Below are positions 55,193 to 64,000 of a stretch of DNA of 64,000 nt, piece by piece. Source of the DNA: Laburnicola sp. R22_1 (Eukaryota > Ascomycota > Dothideomycetes > Pleosporales > Didymosphaeriaceae). Position numbers and translations under genes: made by a program. The DNA lies in the NCBI GenBank assembly GCA_014281115.1, contig JACONQ010000001.1:4092001-4156000 (forward strand). Direction: 5' to 3'. A model generated the notes under the pieces. It had not been told where the DNA came from. It saw only the letters and a list, made by a program, of their open reading frames with translations, and made no database searches. Position 1 is the first letter of the stretch; each line of letters starts with the position of its first letter.

Positions 55193-56077
55193 ATGAATCC
55201 ACCGTCGGCGCCAAACCCGGCTGGGGATGCTGGTGTCCTCCCAGAGTTTAGCAACCTCAGCGTCCAAGATGCGCCCTCGCCTCCGACGGAAGAAGAGCTG
55301 GATGTCATGAGCATGTCCCGGGAGACTGCAATGAAGATTTTGACACGGTCGGTGCTCTCACTAGCCAACGCCGCCGGTGAGATCCCCGCAACACCCCCTC
55401 TAACACGGCCTCGGACTCCTCTAGAAGGGTTGAAAGAGAACGTTCCTGGTGCGCGCATGCATCGGCGCACGGCGTCCCGGCCAGCGACGCCCATTCCAGC
55501 TGAGAGGGAGAGGACACACCGAACGGAACTCGAACAGTCGGAGGCGCACCATGATGAACCTGTCATTACCATCACGCACGACATTGGCGCAGGCGCGGAG
55601 CCTGAGTGGGTACAGCGAGCAAACATGGCCCGCAAGTTCTTCTCCAAGAGTGTGCCCAAAGTCAGCCTGGAGGACTACGTCAATCGCATACAGCAGTACT
55701 GCCCTCTATCGACGGGGGTCTGGCTGGCAGCTGGTTCTTACATCCTCCGCCTTTGCTTGGTCGACAAGAGCGTTCCGCTCACGCACCGTACGATGCACCG
55801 GCTAGTTCTTGCTTGCTTGACAGTCGCAATGAAGACGATCGAGGACCACCGGTGGCCGCAGAAGCGGCTCGCTGCTGTCGGCGGCGTCGATGAGCAGGCT
55901 CTCAGCCGGCTAGAGCTGTGCGTCGAATTTCTGCTCTCTTTCGATCTGCAATTCCTCGCGCCGGAGCGACTGAAGGACTCGACTCTTGCACTCCAGAAGG
56001 CAGGCCAGGTCGCTACCCTGACGTCAAAACTGCCGGCATCGTTCAATTTGAAGCTCCCCAAGTTGCGCGGCCAGTAG
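55193..56077 (+). CDS. Pho80-like cyclin
   Basis: An intronless frame. The ATG at 55193 (accaATGa) gives 294 aa; an upstream ATG at 55067 would add 42 residues. The N-terminal half is Pro/Ser/Thr-rich with possible CDK sites (T-P-P-L-T, R-P-R-T-P, P-A-T-P). From about residue 155 the cyclin box appears: F-F-S-K-S-V-P-K-V-S-L-E-D-Y-V-N-R-I, then C-P-L-S-T-G-V-W-L-A-A-G-S-Y-I-L-R-L and L-T-H-R-T-M-H-R-L-V-L-A-C-L-T-V-A-M-K. V-D-E-Q-A-L-S-R-L-E-L-C-V-E-F-L-L-S-F-D-L follows. This is the Pho80/Pcl family, whose members activate Pho85-type kinases in phosphate sensing, polarity or cell-cycle control. Which branch it belongs to cannot be told by eye. Confidence 0.82.
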   Translation: MNPPSAPNPAGDAGVLPEFSNLSVQDAPSPPTEEELDVMSMSRETAMKILTRSVLSLANAAGEIPATPPLTRPRTPLEGLKENVPGARMHRRTASRPATPIPAERERTHRTELEQSEAHHDEPVITITHDIGAGAEPEWVQRANMARKFFSKSVPKVSLEDYVNRIQQYCPLSTGVWLAAGSYILRLCLVDKSVPLTHRTMHRLVLACLTVAMKTIEDHRWPQKRLAAVGGVDEQALSRLELCVEFLLSFDLQFLAPERLKDSTLALQKAGQVATLTSKLPASFNLKLPKLRGQ

Positions 56078-56539
56078 TAAACATGGCAACTTGTTTTATT
56101 CTTCCGCTGTTATTGAGCGTCGGACGCATCAAATTGAGCCTGGCGTCTTGCTAAAATATACGACATTGGCTAGGGTTTGTGTATGATATGTAGCGACGGT
56201 TCTGTGTTTTACTTTTCGCACGGCATGGCTTGCAGAAGGAATTTTGCGGCCTCTGAGATACCACTTAGCACATACGGACTGCTCAATGAAAAACTTTCTT
56301 CGCTCCAAGTAAACACGACTTGCCATTTATTTGTTGTTCGGGAATCGGGGAAATGCACGTCGCCGCCTAAAGTAGCCTAGTGGGATGCGGGAGCGGCGAT
56401 CTTCAGATGCTTGCCGCCTTCCCTTGGCACCGGCTATGTACCTTAAGCAAATACTCCGCTGCACCTGTCTGCCCCACCGCCGCACCGCATCGCCAAACCG
56501 CTCGCTCCCACCGTCTGTCGCTACCCTCCGTCCCAAGTC
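56078..56539. other. intergenic (cyclin 3' end / Kre9-like promoter)
   Basis: About 460 bp between two genes on the same strand, C/T-rich over its last 100 bp. Nothing else recognised. Confidence 0.5.
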
Positions 56540-57541
56540 ATGGGCCGTTTACTGGCGCCCTTGGCCGTGTTAGCAACGCTCGCGACGTTGGCCAGCGCTG
56601 GCATCCAGATCACCAAACCGAAAGCGGGAGAAACACTCAATGCCGGAGATGCAATCGAAGTGGAGTTCAAGGAAGGCGGCAGTGGACCAGACATTGCAGA
56701 TCTCACGACATACACAGTGCATCTCTGTGCTGGTCCGAATGACCCTGGGGATGCAAACACGATTGTCAGTTAGCTCCGCCTGTGCTAGGGAGGATCACAC
56801 TGACTTGTACAATGCAGCCTTGGCTTATAACGCCGTCCGGAAATTTTGCGTCAGGTGGACTGAAGGTACAGGGCAAGATTGACGACAAGGCAAAAGGTGG
56901 AGACACACCCAAGAATGCATAGTACGTGTCTCGAATCTCTGCCGATGCCTCGTCTTGTATACTGACCGAGGCTTGCAGTTATGTCAAGATCATCGCTACA
57001 GGAAAGAACGGCGGTACCCTCACAGTCTTCTCGGATCGCTTCTCCTACAAAGGCATGACCGGCCAATTCTCGGCCGCATTCGTGGCCGCCATGAAAGATG
57101 TGAAGGGTACAGATGGTCCGAAGGACGTCGATTCGACCGTTGCCGATCCGGCCGATGTGTCGAACCCAGCAGACGAGGAATTCGAGGTCGAATACACCAT
57201 GCAGACGGAAGCCACTCGCTATGCACCGATGCAGCCTGTGCCTCCTACGAAGATCACGGCGAAGACCGCTAAGCCATTGTACCCGACGAGCTCCGTGTCA
57301 ATCGCGACGGCAAGACTGCCTATCCCGACCCAGCAAACGACCATTACGCGCGCTCAGACACATAAGGCTTCTAGCATGGAGAATACGGTACGTTGCAGCC
57401 ATGTCAATCATGATATTCCTCACAAGACCGCGCCATGGTCGGTATCGACTTTTTCAGCATACCTAACTTGGGATACAGGTCGCTGCAGCCCCTATGCCTT
57501 CAGACGACATGGCCAAGTTTCTGAATCGGTGGAAAGACTAG
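56540..57541 (+). CDS. Kre9/Knh1-family secreted cell-wall protein
   Basis: Exons 56540-56764, 56818-56921, 56979-57387 and 57479-57541 give 266 aa. Introns are 53, 57 and 91 nt, with gtcagt, gtacgt and gtacgt donors and tgcag, tgcag and acag acceptors; all phases agree. Residues 1-20 (M-G-R-L-L-A-P-L-A-V-L-A-T-L-A-T-L-A-S-A) form a clear signal peptide. The mature start G-I-Q-I-T-K-P-K-A-G-E-T-L and the domain running to Y-V-K-I-I-A-T-G and S-D-R-F-S-Y-K-G-M-T-G match Kre9/Knh1. In yeast these act in beta-1,6-glucan assembly. A Thr/Ser/Pro-rich region follows (possible O-glycosylation). The first donor, gtcagt, is non-consensus at position 3. Confidence 0.85.
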
Positions 57542-57649
57542 ATTTCATGTTCAAGCTGGACACTGGTCTGCGTGGTGGGACGGCGTACATGGAGCGTTGG
57601 CGTTTGGTGGAGGGTTATTCTGGCAGGTAGGTTTTGATTGCAATTGACT

Positions 57650-58260
57650 TAAACATGATTGGAAGATGCAGCATGATATTTGGTGTTTACGTGTGTTGTT
57701 TTTTCCTTTAGCTATTCTTACTAAAAAGTCTATTAGCTAGCTATAGTAAATATATACGCTTAGTTGTTAGTTATATAACTTATTTTATAGTGCTAAATTA
57801 ACTACTTAGAACTAGAATAATAAAAGCTTATATCTTAAATAATATAATAATAAAAGTAGAGTCTTTAATCTAGTAATTAAAAAGAGTATATTTTTTTACG
57901 ACTAAGAAGTTTCTAATAAAAGAATTATAATAATAGTAGTTATTTCTTTTACTATTATAAATATAGAAAAGTGTTTTAAGATATTAATAAAAATATTAGA
58001 AAAGAGTATAAAAAGATTATTATGAAAAATATGTTTTTACACTCTTTTTAATTACTAAGTAGAAGGCTCTACCCTTTTAATATATTATTTAAGATAAAGG
58101 CCTTTATTATTCTATTTCTAAGTAGATAATTTAATAATATATATAATAAAAATCTTTAGTATAAAAAGCTATCACATTAGCTATTAAAAGTAAATTTTAG
58201 CTAAGTTTTATAGTTAGGAGGAGAGCTAAGCAAAAGAGAGGAAGCGACTACGCTACTTAC
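57650..58260. repeat. AT-rich RIP-like repeat segment
   Basis: Composition changes sharply to TA-rich DNA full of TpA steps and without usable open frames. It contains a reverse copy of repeat A (about 57796-57895), a reverse copy of repeat B (57895-57965) and a forward copy of repeat A (58038-58140). TpA excess with loss of CpA/TpG is the known footprint of RIP. Confidence 0.75.
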
Positions 58261-58683
58261 GTGCAGGCGTGTGGCTTATGTATGGCTATCGCTTCATGAC
58301 TTATACGGAATCAGATCATGTGATTTTATTAGTAAGATATTCTTGGCACTATTGTGTCCTGTAGAACTGTCTAGAACTTTCATCGCCTCGTACCGATTCG
58401 AAACATCCTCGCGTCGACGGCAAGAGTTCCCCATTCTATCGCAGGGCCATAAACTTCCATCACCGATTCTTGCGTAATAAGGCGAGTTCGACAGCATTAG
58501 CAAACCTAGCCGCCTTCCAAACAACGTCTCCGCGATCTCTACGACCGCAATCTCGTCCACTACCACCTCTACCTCTAAATCATCGCTTCACCAGCCCACC
58601 TCAACAACCTCGATCTTACCTTTCGCACGACCGTGGCCCTATTGCATGACGGCAACAACCACGCGGCGGGGCGACCATCACTC
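58261..58683. other. upstream region of the kinase island
   Basis: Normal base composition resumes at about 58200-58260. About 420 bp precede the kinase-like gene; the frame of that gene is open back to 58633 but only from a GTG. No second gene recognised. Confidence 0.5.
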
Positions 58684-59496
58684 ATGGCCTTCGCTTCCCT
58701 TCCTTATGAAAACAACGCTTGGACACAAGACCCTGACAATCCTCATCACTCATTCAGATATATTCAAGAGTATACACCACCTGGAGTGATTAAGCGTGTT
58801 GGAGCGGGTAGTTCAAGTGTTGTGGGATTACTTAAAGATGGTGCTGTCCTTAAATATCCTCTAGTAAAGGGGGAAGGTATGAAGAGTTTAGCCGTCGAGA
58901 AGGCTATCTATGACGCTCTTGGCGATCATGAGAGGATTGTCCGATGTTTAGGCATTACAGAAGATGGGCTTAAGCTGGAATTCGCAAGCGAGGGAAGCGT
59001 TACTTATCACCTGGGCAAAAATCCTGCACCATCCACGGCCCTTCGATTGAAATGGTGCCGGCAAGCTGCTGAAGCCGTCGCCTTCCTTCATACCAAGGGA
59101 GTCATCCATTGCGATCTTAACACGAACAACCTTTTACTAGACGCCGAACTAAACGCCTTACTCTCAGATTTCCAAGGCACGTTCAAAAATCTTGATGGCT
59201 ACGCCATGGAAAGCGCTCGGTATTTTCTCCCACGGGAAGCGACTAGTCCGCCAAATGAAGTTTCAGACATATTCGCGCTCGGCACACTGATGTATACGAT
59301 AATGTCCGGAATCGAACCGTACCCCAAGCTGTCAGATGCAGAAGTGGAGAAGTGCTACCGAAGGCTAGAATTTCCTGAGACTAATGATATTATCTGTGGG
59401 AGGCTGATTCTACGATGCTGGAACAGGGAATATGCAAGGGCTATAGAAGTGGTTCATGACCTTGTATATTTAGAACAGCAAGTGATGGGGAACTAA
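58684..59496 (+). CDS. protein-kinase-like protein within the AT-rich block
   Basis: A 270-aa intronless frame from the ATG at 58684. It has a compact kinase domain: Gly-rich loop V-G-A-G-S-S-S-V-V, Lys57 in V-L-K-Y-P, helix-C Glu72 in V-E-K-A-I-Y, and H-C-D-L-N-T-N-N-L-L-L with catalytic Asp144. S-D-F-Q-G carries metal-binding Asp162 (DFQ instead of DFG), followed by D-I-F-A-L-G-T-L-M-Y-T-I. Key catalytic residues are present, so activity is possible. The activation segment is short and the C-lobe reduced (normal kinases need about 250-280 residues for the domain alone). It is flanked on both sides by RIP-like AT-rich DNA, yet shows no stops, so it looks under selection or recently arrived. 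Confidence 0.8.
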   Translation: MAFASLPYENNAWTQDPDNPHHSFRYIQEYTPPGVIKRVGAGSSSVVGLLKDGAVLKYPLVKGEGMKSLAVEKAIYDALGDHERIVRCLGITEDGLKLEFASEGSVTYHLGKNPAPSTALRLKWCRQAAEAVAFLHTKGVIHCDLNTNNLLLDAELNALLSDFQGTFKNLDGYAMESARYFLPREATSPPNEVSDIFALGTLMYTIMSGIEPYPKLSDAEVEKCYRRLEFPETNDIICGRLILRCWNREYARAIEVVHDLVYLEQQVMGN

Positions 59497-60100
59497 TTTC
59501 CAGATCCCCTCTTAATTTCGAATATTCTAACTACCGTAGAGACCGTCCCATTTCCCTTACTAGCTGGCTGCTCGGGCGCAACGAGGGAAAAAAAGAGCGG
59601 TTTTCATGCCCAAGACTATCTGCAATATGCTGTACTTTGTTAACGAATTTCTCTCTAGTAAAAGAAATATTTACGAACTCTATTTAAGACATGCATCACA
59701 TGGGACACGCTTTCTTGTAGATCCCATATGACGGTCTGGGATTGTAGTGCACGGTGATCCACATGGTAAAATCTTGTAGGTTGTCTTCGTGTGCCCGCAG
59801 GAGTACACGTATGTATAAACTTCTCGAACGCACATGCTGGTGAAGTACGAAAAGTTTCTAGGACACGACATGAATTAGAAGCTGAAGCTTTAATGACGGA
59901 CAACAGGAACATTTACTAACAACTTGTTATAATCTGTCTACTAGCTCACAATAGCACGAATTTTCTGAAGAGATAGCAGCATGAAGGGGGAGATATAGGA
60001 CAATCACTTTGTTCTAGATGGCATCTCGCCACATGCAGCAGCAGCCAACAGCAGGCAGCAGCGGGATACTTGGGAGCATACATCGGTATTCTAATCGCCT
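59497..60100. other. 3' flank of the kinase, transition to AT-rich DNA
   Basis: About 600 bp of ordinary composition after the kinase, containing a Gln/Ala-like cag-rich stretch (60036-60062) but no supported gene. At about 60100 the sequence turns extremely AT-rich. Confidence 0.5.
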
Positions 60101-61030
60101 AAGGCTATAGCTATAACTACTAACTTATAACTTATATTAACTATAAGTTATTATTATCTAAATTGTTTTTATTAACTTTAGTTTTTTTAAAACTTACTTA
60201 TTTTAGGTTACTTTTTTATTAACTACTTTTTTACTTTATATATTACTAAGCACCTTTTTTACGCTTTTTTAATTACTAAGTAGGGGCTTTGCTTATTTTA
60301 TTATAATATTTAAGATAAAAGTTTTTATTATTCTACTTCTAAGTAGTTAATTAATAACATATATAGTAGTTTAAACGCGCTTTTTTATTTATTTTTATAC
60401 TCTTTCTAATTACTAAGTAAGGGCTCTACTTTTTTATTATATTATTTAAGATAAAAGTCTTTATTATCCTACTACTAAGTAGATAAATTAATATTATATA
60501 TACTAGTATATAAGTTTTAATTATTTTTATTAAAACTAAACTATAGGTTATTATTTAATAACTAAGAGGTTTTTAATAAAAATATAATAATAATAGTAGT
60601 TATTTCTTTTACTATTATATAGCGTTAATTAAATCTACCTAGAAGTAGAATAATAAAGACTTTTATCTTAAATAATATAATAAAAAAGTAGAGCCCCTAC
60701 TTAGTAATTAAAAAAGCGTAAAAAGATAATTACACTCTACTATTATTAATATAAAAAAGTATTTTAAGATAGAACTAAATTATATATTATTAAATAACTA
60801 TCTAGAGATATAATAATAAAGGCTTTTATTTTAAATAAAAATTTGCGCGTTAAGACTGCTAAGCTCGTTTAGTAGTTTAAACACGATTTTTTTATAATTA
60901 CCTTTTTTACGCTCTTTTTAATTACTAAGTAGAGGGCTCTACTTTTTTATTATTATATTATTTAAGATAAAAGCCTTTATTATGCTACCTCTAGGTAGTT
61001 AATTTAACGCTATATATTTTACATAATAGT

Positions 61031-62300
61031 CGGCTTGCTAAATACCTTTTTTAATCTTTTTTTTAGTTTAAGATTAAAGTAGATTAAGATAGAAGGTTAT
61101 TATATACTACTATATACGGCACCTAATTCTAATTAAAGACTAACCTTAAACACTATCTACTAACACAATAATAGTTTAAACTTACTTATACCCTATTTAC
61201 ACCTTATAAGCTTCTAATCTATATAAGGTTTACTTACTCTATATATAGCACACCTAGCTTATTACTACTATTATTATTAGTTATTTATACTCGCGTGCTA
61301 AATAAGCTAACTTAATAGTAATAATAGTAATAACAGTTAGAAGGATCTTACAAATCTATATAATACTCTTACTACTTTATAGCTTATTAATAAATACCTT
61401 ATTATTCTTCTTTTATATTTTCTACTAGATTCTATTACTAATAAAAAGCAATTGCATCTACTAGAGTAGAAATGTAACCTTATAGTCCTTTGCAAACTAA
61501 ATAAGCTGCTAACCTAACTAGTATACTAGGACTACCTTATAGATAGTTAATTATACCTATCCCTTGCGCTAGATAAGTATCTAGATAGAATAGAACTCTA
61601 GCGTAGTTACTTTAATAGCCTTTTTAATAGTAGTAGTATAAATCTTTAGTATATACTTTTTAGTAATAGTAAGTACTTTTTTAGAAATAATATTAATACC
61701 TAGATAGATAGTAGAGTGTGGGCGTAGAGAGACAATAGTAGAAGATTTATTAAGGATAACCTTAATATAGCAATAGAGCGATAGTGTATCTAATATATAT
61801 TACTCTTATCCTACTATAAGGCCTTCTTATCACTTAACTAGCCTAATAGGACCTTATGCCTCCTTTAGGCCTAGTAGGGGTTTAGATAAAAAACTTCCTT
61901 ACTTTAGATAAGAGTGGGTAGCGATTTATCTTATTACTACCTATCTCCTAATATTATCCTATTCTGCCTTATTAACTATTAGGCGTCCTAGTGGCGCCCT
62001 TATACCTACTATTATAAGAAATAGTATATATTTATTAATATATTAATTTGTGTTATTTACAATAATCTAAGTAGTTGTTTATAACTTAGAATAGTAGAAA
62101 AAGAATAAATAACTATAGTATTACTCTGCTAAAGTATTATCCCTCCCCTAAAGTTCTAACTAGCCTCTTTATAAAAATATTGCTTATAGAAGCCTTGCGC
62201 TAAGACTACTAAGCTTGCTTACTAGTTTAAATACGCTTTTTTTATTATTACCTTTTTACGCCTTTTTTAATTACTAAGTAGGGGGCTCTGCTTTTTTTAT
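61031..62300. repeat. direct repeat, copy 1
   Basis: Shares long similar stretches with 62608-63400: gtttaagattaaagtagatt then ggttattatatactactata; taattctaattaaagactaa; gcttattactactattatta; and, further on, atagagcgatagtgtatcta, taaaaatattgcttatagaa and gcgctaagactactaagctt. Copy 1 has about 335 bp (roughly 61400-61735) that copy 2 lacks. Confidence 0.65.
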
Positions 62301-62607
62301 TATGTTATTTAAAATAAAAGCCTTTGTTGTCCTACTCCTAGGTAGATAAAATAACGCTATATATTTTAAATAATATAATTAATAAAAGTATAGCTCTTTA
62401 CTTAGTAATTAAAAACAGTGTAAAACTATATTATACCTACTAATAAACCCTTTTATTATTACCTTAAAACACTTTTATATATCTATATTATAGAAGGAAT
62501 AACTACTATTATTATAATATTTTTATTAGAAATCTCTTAGTTAATATAAAAAAACCATATAGTATAATACTATAAGAAAAAGCTATAGATATACTTAGTT
62601 GGCTTGC

Positions 62608-63400
62608 CAAACACCTTTTTTAATCTATTTTTTTAGTTTAAGATTAAAGTAGATTAAGATATAAGGTTATTATATACTACTATATTATAACGCGCTAACT
62701 TCTTTTATTAACACCTTAAAACGCTTTTCTGTGTATATAATAGTAGGAGGGATATCTACTATTATTATAATATTTTTATTAGAAACTTCTTAGTCGTAAA
62801 AAACAAACCATACTACTATATAAAACACCTAATTCTAATTAAAGACTAACCTTAAATATTTAGTAATATAATAATAGTTTAAACTTACTTACACCTCCTA
62901 ATACCTATAAGCTTCTAGTTCTAATATAAGGTTTACTTATAGCGTATATAGTATACTTAGCTTATTACTACTACTATTATTAGTTATCTACACTTATATG
63001 CTACTTACACGGTATACTTACTTAGATAAGTTAACGTAACTACTAGAAGGATCTCGTAGATCTATATAACGCTCTTATTATACTAGAGATTGTTAATAAA
63101 TACCTTATAGGAGATTTGTTAAGAATAATCTTAATACGACAATAGAGCAATAAATGTATATTTAGTATATATTACCCTTATCCCACTTATAAGCAAAGTA
63201 GCCTCTTTATAAAAACTTTGCATATAGGAGCTATGCGCGCTAAGACTACTAAGCTTACTTAGTAGTTTAAATATGCTTTTTTTATAATTACTATCTTTTT
63301 TACTCTCTTTTTAAATACTAAGCAAAGAGCTCTGCTTTTTTTATTATGTTATTTAAGATAAAAGCCTTTATTGTACTACTTCTAGGTAGTTAATATAACG
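62608..63400. repeat. direct repeat, copy 2 (interrupted and shortened)
   Basis: The same order of blocks as 61031-62300, but with a 125-bp insertion at 62686-62810 and with the middle part missing. Differences between copies are mostly C/T and G/A exchanges. Confidence 0.65.
62686..62810. mobile_element. 125-bp repeat-B insertion with 11-bp target duplication
   Basis: This block is absent from the matching site in copy 1 (61105-61115). It is bordered on both sides by tactactatat (62675-62685 and 62811-62821). It contains the repeat-B core also found at 11384-11460 and 62490-62570. No terminal inverted repeats are evident. An empty-site comparison within one window makes a true insertion likely; the mechanism is unknown. 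Confidence 0.7.
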
Positions 63401-63582
63401 TTATATAGATATACTTATCTTGTTTACGCTCTTTTTAATTACTAGGTAGGGGGCTCTGCTTTTTTATTATATTATTTAAGATAAAAATCTTTATTATACT
63501 ATCCCTAGATAGTTAATTTCATACTATATATATAGATATACTAAAAATATATTATAAAAGGTAGAGTAGCTTAGAAATAAGT

Positions 63583-63660
<78 letters not shown>

Positions 63661-63661
63661 T
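63583..63661. repeat. (TAA)n microsatellite, about 26 units
   Basis: An uninterrupted run of taa/ata triplets of about 79 bp following gtagagtagcttagaaataagttt-like sequence and ending at tattctattag. Confidence 0.95.
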
Positions 63662-64000
63662 ATTCTATTAGTAGCCCGAATAGATTAGTCCGTCGAATAG
63701 TTTTTGCCAAGACTACAATACTTCACTATAAATTATAATGTCTTAATAACACGACGCGATGCGTTAGTAGTGGTAGATTGCCTTAATATGCGTATTTATA
63801 CTCCACCTTAGGGTACCCTACTAGATACACTATGGTAAGCCAGGACTCTAAGTAATACCCTTAAGTTTGGATCCTAGTTAAAGCTCGTACGCGACTCTTT
63901 TATTCGGTCTTTATCTAATACTAAATTAAGCTACTTACAGCTTATAAAAGGTGCTAAACTTATGCTCTACTATGGTGTACTTTAAGAGACCCGTATTAAG

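Larger units (their letters stand above)
60100..64000. repeat. AT-rich, TpA-rich block (RIP-affected repeats)
   Basis: About 3.9 kb of TA-dominated DNA, with no frame in it that I can support as coding. It is made of layered repeats: repeat A, a unit of about 100 bp containing taattactaagtag and tctaagtagttaat (copies near 60257, 60393, 60900, 62250, 63292 and 63419 forward; 60628 and 62369 reverse), repeat B (60555 reverse; 62440, 62690 forward) and a gcgctaagactactaagctt motif (60845, 62200, 63228). A larger direct duplication links 61031-62300 with 62608-63400. The last 340 bp (63662-64000) are less AT-rich. No coding domain can be recovered by eye. Confidence 0.85.

Noticed and set aside
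61760..62010. Possible retroelement polyprotein remnant in the AT-rich block
   Set aside because: Slightly higher GC there, but no recognisable reverse transcriptase, integrase or protease motif in the reading frames I tried.
1..64000. tRNA genes, rRNA, CRISPR arrays
   Set aside because: I looked for T-arm strings (GTTCGA-type) on both strands; the hits lie inside coding sequence or lack a matching acceptor stem. No regularly spaced repeats with unique spacers exist. A covariance-model scan would settle tRNAs.

Overview
The window reads as nuclear DNA of a filamentous ascomycete (Pezizomycotina; Dothideomycetes is my inference). Genes carry short introns of about 50-100 nt with GT..AG ends and CTAAC-like branch sites. 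Typical fungal families are present: Zn2Cys6 regulator, Dal5-type MFS carrier, Kre9/Knh1 cell-wall protein, Ecm11, Pho80-like cyclin and a folK-folP fusion. There is a degraded pogo/Fot1 transposon, and the right end is a very AT-rich, TpA-rich block of the kind left by repeat-induced point mutation (RIP). All family calls come from reading motifs; no database search was run.

Layout. 1-7.6 kb is gene-poor: short open frames, a 140-bp tandem repeat, an orphan SET-domain scrap and two 18-bp repeat arrays. 7.6-13.4 kb has a Q/P-rich single-pass membrane protein, a complete but dead pogo element (9369-11159) and a DUF2235 hydrolase. 14.7-25.2 kb holds mitochondrial Lon protease, a conserved-looking protein with a Q/Y/G-rich tail, and a large unusual protein kinase. 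25.2-28.2 kb has no convincing gene. 28.2-32.6 kb holds a GNAT acetyltransferase, a nitronate monooxygenase and the folate enzyme HPPK-DHPS. 32.8-40.0 kb looks like a small catabolic cluster: a GH31 glycosidase and an MFS carrier transcribed divergently, followed by a Zn2Cys6 regulator tail-to-tail with the carrier. 40.9-50.4 kb has an F-box-type protein, Ecm11, a C2H2 zinc-finger protein and two BTB-type genes. 51-57.5 kb has a GH89 alpha-N-acetylglucosaminidase, a Pho80-like cyclin and a Kre9/Knh1 protein. 57.6-64 kb is the AT-rich block, with one intact kinase-like gene (58684-59496) standing as an island inside it.

How genes fit together. The clearest functional grouping is GH31 + MFS + Zn2Cys6: hydrolysis, uptake and control of one substrate would explain the arrangement, but the substrate cannot be read from sequence. 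Other genes look like ordinary housekeeping neighbours. I did not find an obvious novel defence or toxin system. The most unusual signals are a C-to-G base-skew switch inside several genes, the layered repeat insertions in the AT-rich block (one with an 11-bp target duplication), and the perfect 84-bp terminal repeats of a transposon whose transposase is destroyed.
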